Shown here one piece after another: positions 40,452-43,532 of a DNA stretch of 43,532 bases. Each line of letters begins with the position of its first letter. Positions within the stretch are counted from its first letter, which is position 1. The notes under the pieces were generated by a model. The model made no database searches. It was not told the DNA's origin and was given only the letters and a program-made list of their open reading frames with translations. The stretch comes from SIG440 sp045587485 (GTDB lineage: Bacteria; Bacillota; Clostridia; Monoglobales; Monoglobaceae): contig JAZNCI010000022.1 in the NCBI GenBank assembly GCA_045587485.1, positions 1 to 43,532 on the forward strand, in the 5' to 3' direction. The position numbers and the translations under genes are program-made.

Positions 40452-42071
40452 TTATTTCTCGTATACAGTCCAGTCTCTGTTTTCAGCAAGTTCAACCCAC
40501 TTTTCATTAACAGCATTCACACGTTCATATGTATGAGTGTTGGTTGCTTCCTGAATAGCTACATAGTACCAAGCTGCTTCACTGTTGTCAGACCATACCT
40601 TCATAGTATCAAGCAATGCATCTGCATTTTCAGGTACACGGTTAAGCACTCTGTTAATCAAAGTAGCAGCTTCTGCACGAGTAATATCCTCTTCGGGACG
40701 GAATGTAAAGTCTTCATAACCGTCAATCCAGTTATAAGCAACTGCTTCAAGGATATAATCTTCTGCCCAGTGATCACTTACATCAGTAAACTTGTTTGTA
40801 CCAACTGAATTTGCATCATCAAATCTTGCACAGATTGTTGTGAACTCAGCACGTGTAATATACTCATCAGGAGCAAATGTATCAGCATATCGACCGTTTA
40901 CAACGCCAGCCTTTGCCATTGTTGAAATCGCTGTGTTATACCAGTCACCTTCGTTTACATCTTCAAATAAATTTTCTGTTGTGAGATACTGTTCTCTTAT
41001 TTCATCCTTAAGTAATCTGAAGAAGATTGTAGCAACCTCTGCACGGGTAATGCTGCTATCAGGTCTGATTGTTCCATCCTGATATCCAGACAAATATGCA
41101 TAGTGGTCAGCACCATTCAGCATTTCAGGAACAGGATGAGGAGCAACAGGTTCATCACCTTCATCTAATTTCCAAGCAGCATAAACAGTAACATCACCAT
41201 CCATCTTAACAGATGTTATCTTTTCTGTAAGTGCAGCATCAGCATACCAACCGTCAAAGATGTAGCCTTCCTTTTCGGCAACCTTGGTGAGCTGAACTGT
41301 TTTACCGCTTACATACGATTCATCAGCAATAGCGGTACCACCGTTTGTTTCATACTTCAAGGTGTTAAATGTTGATGTAGCTGCACCGCCGCTTGAAGAC
41401 TTTTTGCTAACAGAAGCGGGTGTAATAGCAGGTCTGAAAGGAATCTCTTTTTCAACATCAGAAGGACCCGGTTTAACAGCTTTCATTCTGAATTCCAATT
41501 CACCATCAATTGTGCCGTTACCTGCAAGAGTAAATCCACTCTGCTTCAAAATAATTTCATCCGGCAATTCAGCTAACTGTGCCAATGTTTTATTCTGCAC
41601 ATTTATTGTAGCTGTAATTGTGTTACCGCTAAGTACTCTGTTTGCAGGTTCTGCAAAAAATGTAGAACCATCCACCTCTAATCCTGCCTTCTTAAATGTA
41701 AATCCTTCAAGGTTGTTAATTTCCAAAGCTGTTGCAGCAGGAGCATTAACACCGGACCATTCAGCAGTAATTACAATTTCACCTGTTGCGTACACAACAT
41801 CCTTGTCAGCAGTATCAAGTTCAGCACTCAACACAGCAACAGCCGCCTTAACTTCAGTCATATCAAGGGTAGCTGTAAGTTCAAGAGCAGTACCAATATA
41901 ATCATTAACACTGCTTGCACCGTTAACTTCAATAACAACCGGTACATCTACCTTTCTGCCACTTGTAAAATACTGATTCCACAAGGTTTCAAAGCTTTCT
42001 GCATAAACGCAGCAAATACTGCTTGAAATTAAAGCAATAACCAGCAGTATTGATAAAATAATTTTTTTCAT
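40452..42071 (-). CDS. S-layer homology domain surface protein
   Basis: A 539-residue secreted protein. It has a signal peptide (MKKIILSILLVIALISSSICCVYA) and an N-terminal beta-rich region (about 30-215) of unrecognised type. A Ser/Gly-rich linker precedes one InlB-B/Listeria-Bacteroides repeat (about 235-300, with GYIFDGWYADAALTEKI). Three SLH domains follow (from about 320), each with an ITRAE motif (SSITRAEVATI, EYITRAEFTTI, DITRAEAATL). SLH domains anchor proteins to pyruvylated cell-wall polymers. It has its own promoter and terminator. Acidic composition and a plain surface role are all that can be said. Confidence 0.9.
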   Translation of the reverse strand: MKKIILSILLVIALISSSICCVYAESFETLWNQYFTSGRKVDVPVVIEVNGASSVNDYIGTALELTATLDMTEVKAAVAVLSAELDTADKDVVYATGEIVITAEWSGVNAPAATALEINNLEGFTFKKAGLEVDGSTFFAEPANRVLSGNTITATINVQNKTLAQLAELPDEIILKQSGFTLAGNGTIDGELEFRMKAVKPGPSDVEKEIPFRPAITPASVSKKSSSGGAATSTFNTLKYETNGGTAIADESYVSGKTVQLTKVAEKEGYIFDGWYADAALTEKITSVKMDGDVTVYAAWKLDEGDEPVAPHPVPEMLNGADHYAYLSGYQDGTIRPDSSITRAEVATIFFRLLKDEIREQYLTTENLFEDVNEGDWYNTAISTMAKAGVVNGRYADTFAPDEYITRAEFTTICARFDDANSVGTNKFTDVSDHWAEDYILEAVAYNWIDGYEDFTFRPEEDITRAEAATLINRVLNRVPENADALLDTMKVWSDNSEAAWYYVAIQEATNTHTYERVNAVNEKWVELAENRDWTVYEK

Positions 42072-42143
42072 TTTAAGTTCCTCCTTAATTTTTTATGTAA
42101 AGTATATCTACATACAAAGATACACTCTGACTCTATTATTATA

Positions 42144-42172
42144 AGAATACCACATTAAAACTTTCGTGTCAA
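42144..42172 (-). promoter_or_regulatory. Promoter of the SLH protein gene
   Basis: TTGACA (42167-42172), a 17-base spacer and TATTCT (42144-42149) on the minus strand, with a leader of about 65 bases ending in AAGGAGG. Confidence 0.8.
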
Positions 42173-42240
42173 GAATTATCTGCCCTTCTTTTGTGGATTA
42201 TATGTAAAAAATTATTTAAAAAAATATTTCATTTTATCTA

Positions 42241-42269
42241 TTGACAAAAAAATAAAACTGTGCTATACT
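42241..42269 (+). promoter_or_regulatory. Promoter of the tRNA-Ser pair
   Basis: TTGACA (42241-42246), a 17-base spacer and TATACT (42264-42269), 33 bases before the first tRNA. Confidence 0.85.
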
Positions 42270-42302
42270 ATCAAAGTCGCTTAATTATGTGGCAAAACAA
42301 AC

Positions 42303-42389
42303 GGAGAGGTGTCCGAGTGGTTTAAGGAGCTAGTCTTGAAAACTAGTGATGCGAAAGCACCCAGAGTTCGAATCTCTGCCTCTCCGCCA
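42303..42389 (+). tRNA. tRNA-Ser (anticodon TGA)
   Basis: Acceptor GGAGAGG/CCTCTCC, anticodon stem CTAGT/ACTAG with loop CTTGAAA (anticodon TGA, reading UCA), a long class II variable arm (GATGCGAAAGCACC), T loop GTTCGAATC, discriminator G and encoded CCA. All parts of a serine tRNA are present. Confidence 0.96.
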
Positions 42390-42417
42390 TTTTTTTATCT
42401 AAATACAGCTTATATTT

Positions 42418-42508
42418 GGAGAAGTACTCAAGAGGCCGAAGAGGCGCCCCTGCTAAGGGTGTAGGTCGTTAACGCGGCGCGAGGGTTCAAATCCCTCCTT
42501 CTCCGCCA
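42418..42508 (+). tRNA. tRNA-Ser (anticodon GCT)
   Basis: Acceptor GGAGAAG/CTTCTCC, anticodon loop CTGCTAA (anticodon GCT, reading AGC/AGU), a long class II variable arm, T loop GGTTCAAATCC, discriminator G and encoded CCA. It is 28 bases after the first tRNA-Ser. Its 3' end overlaps the end of a serine recombinase gene on the other strand, which suggests it is an integration site that stayed intact. Confidence 0.95.
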
Positions 42509-43532
42509 ACTAAAGACAAGTCATTTTCTTTTTTAGAGATGTCTTGTCTTTTTTCATTGTCTGAAATACGAATATTTTTAAGATATTCAAGTGTTTGCTT
42601 GGGAGCATAACCATCAAGTTTTAAATGAATTGTAACGAGTAAAACTATCTTTTTATTATCCAAAAAGTCTAACTCTTTTATTTCTATATTGTCAATAAGA
42701 TAATTGAATAAAACTTTTAGTTGTTCTCTTGACAATTCTTGAAAATCTTTGTATGTTATATCTTCATGCGAAAGATTGAATTGTCTTCTAATTGCTTTTT
42801 CTTCCTCGTCAATATCAATACTCTCATAAATCTGTAATTCTTGATTTTGGAGCGATAATTGACTAATAACCTCTTCCAATTTCTCTTTATATATGGTTGT
42901 CAAATCTTCGTTATCAGAATTGATTATTAAATCTAATAATTTGTTTTTTTGAGTTGTAATTTTTTCAATATCTTTTTTTATCTTGTTTATATCTTTTTTC
43001 TTAGATTTTAGGATGTCTAATTCTCTTGTTAGTTGTTGTTCAAAATGTTCTTTGTAAAGTTTAGAGGTCAAAATTTCTTTAAGTCTATATAATACAAATT
43101 TTTCAAGTAATTCAGCGGGAATTAAATGTGTATTACATACTGACTTTCCATGTCTGCGACGACTTCCGCAACCATAATAATGAATCTTACCTCTTTTCTT
43201 GCTGCTGCCGGTAGTAGGTATATATAAATTATGACAATTACTACAAAAAACCAAACCTGACAAAGGAGCAAGAGATGAAATAGTCCTATCTATATTATTT
43301 TTTCCTTGCTGCTTGTTGCGCTTGTGCATTATAGATTGAACTTTGTCAAAATCATCTTTTTCAATTATAGCTTCATGTGTGTTTTCAATAACAACCCATT
43401 CTGACTCATCATTTAATTTTTTACCACTACCTTTTGGAGCTCTCTTATTAAACACAGTTTTACCAATGTATGCTTCATTTTGGAGCATACATAAAATTGA
43501 TGTTTTGCTCCAATGTTTATTTTTAGGAGGAG
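42487..43532 (-). CDS. Large serine recombinase, partial (N-terminus beyond window)
   Basis: The frame is open to the window edge, so the N-terminal catalytic domain lies outside. Visible are the Recombinase domain (WSKTSILCMLQNEAYIGKT, then GSGKKLNDESEWVVIENTHE), a zinc ribbon (CSNCHNL with a later Cys pair), and a coiled coil (about KSKKKDINKIKKDIEKIT). The last residues, GGEGGI, are encoded by the complement of the tRNA-Ser 3' end, so the gene runs into the presumed att site. It differs in sequence from the recombinase at 22-23 kb. It marks the start of a second integrated element to the right. Confidence 0.9.
   Translation of the reverse strand, partial: PPKNKHWSKTSILCMLQNEAYIGKTVFNKRAPKGSGKKLNDESEWVVIENTHEAIIEKDDFDKVQSIMHKRNKQQGKNNIDRTISSLAPLSGLVFCSNCHNLYIPTTGSSKKRGKIHYYGCGSRRRHGKSVCNTHLIPAELLEKFVLYRLKEILTSKLYKEHFEQQLTRELDILKSKKKDINKIKKDIEKITTQKNKLLDLIINSDNEDLTTIYKEKLEEVISQLSLQNQELQIYESIDIDEEEKAIRRQFNLSHEDITYKDFQELSREQLKVLFNYLIDNIEIKELDFLDNKKIVLLVTIHLKLDGYAPKQTLEYLKNIRISDNEKRQDISKKENDLSLVGGEGGI

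Noticed and set aside
1..43532. CRISPR arrays
   Set aside because: No regularly spaced repeats were seen, and no cas genes are present.

Overview
The window looks like chromosome from a low-GC, anaerobic, spore-forming Firmicute of the class Clostridia, probably an oscillospiraceous or related gut lineage. The signs are T-box leaders, ferredoxin-linked 2-oxoacid oxidoreductase genes, YlmC and sigma-G sporulation genes, a mre/min cluster ending in mgsA, an SLH-domain surface protein and strong sigma-A type promoters (TTGACA-17-TATAAT). This placement is inferred from gene content, not from a marker search.

Layout. 1-350: a 3' tRNA-Pro remnant between two copies of a 12-bp repeat, followed by a terminator; it looks like an old integration site. 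350-3000 (minus strand): a T-box-controlled pair, phenylacetate-CoA ligase and a tandem-ACT protein. 3.07-4.77 kb: an NhaC-type antiporter. 4.8-18.4 kb (minus): a long, tightly packed cell-envelope and division block, read as rluB, HI0933-type flavoprotein, NUDIX hydrolase, zapA, U32 peptidase, NusG-domain-II protein, Gx transporter, maf, mreB-mreC-mreD-PBP2, minC-minD-minE, mgsA. 18.5-21.5 kb (minus): PRPP synthetase, nicotinate phosphoribosyltransferase and ylmC, the first two with their own promoters.

21.66-25.2 kb is the disturbed part. The 5' third of sigG (plus strand) stops after the conserved Ala-Val-Pro. A serine recombinase on the opposite strand ends about 23 bp beyond that break, with a coupled 50-aa ORF upstream of it. 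A complete IS3-family element follows. I could not find the rest of sigG in the window. 25.2-30.9 kb (minus): a second T-box-controlled operon with a MinD/ParA-like ATPase, a four-subunit branched-chain 2-oxoacid:ferredoxin oxidoreductase, ilvE, a tiny ORF and an amidohydrolase. 30.9-39.9 kb (plus): a pyrimidine operon pyrC-carB-pyrK-pyrD-pyrF-pyrE-pyrB-pyrI without carA. 39.9-42.1 kb (minus): a YhcH-family protein and an SLH protein. 42.3-43.5 kb: two tRNA-Ser genes, the second overlapped by the 3' end of another serine recombinase that runs off the window.

How the parts work together. The mre/PBP2/min/zapA block serves rod elongation and septum placement. The pyr operon covers UMP synthesis except for the CarA glutaminase. 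The two T-box operons stand out: T-boxes switch genes on when a tRNA is uncharged, so phenylacetate-CoA ligase and the Vor-IlvE module may be used here in the biosynthetic direction (reductive carboxylation of aryl and branched-chain acids to amino acids). The other standout is the sigG fragment joined to a recombinase, which is either a skin-like developmental element or a decayed integration.
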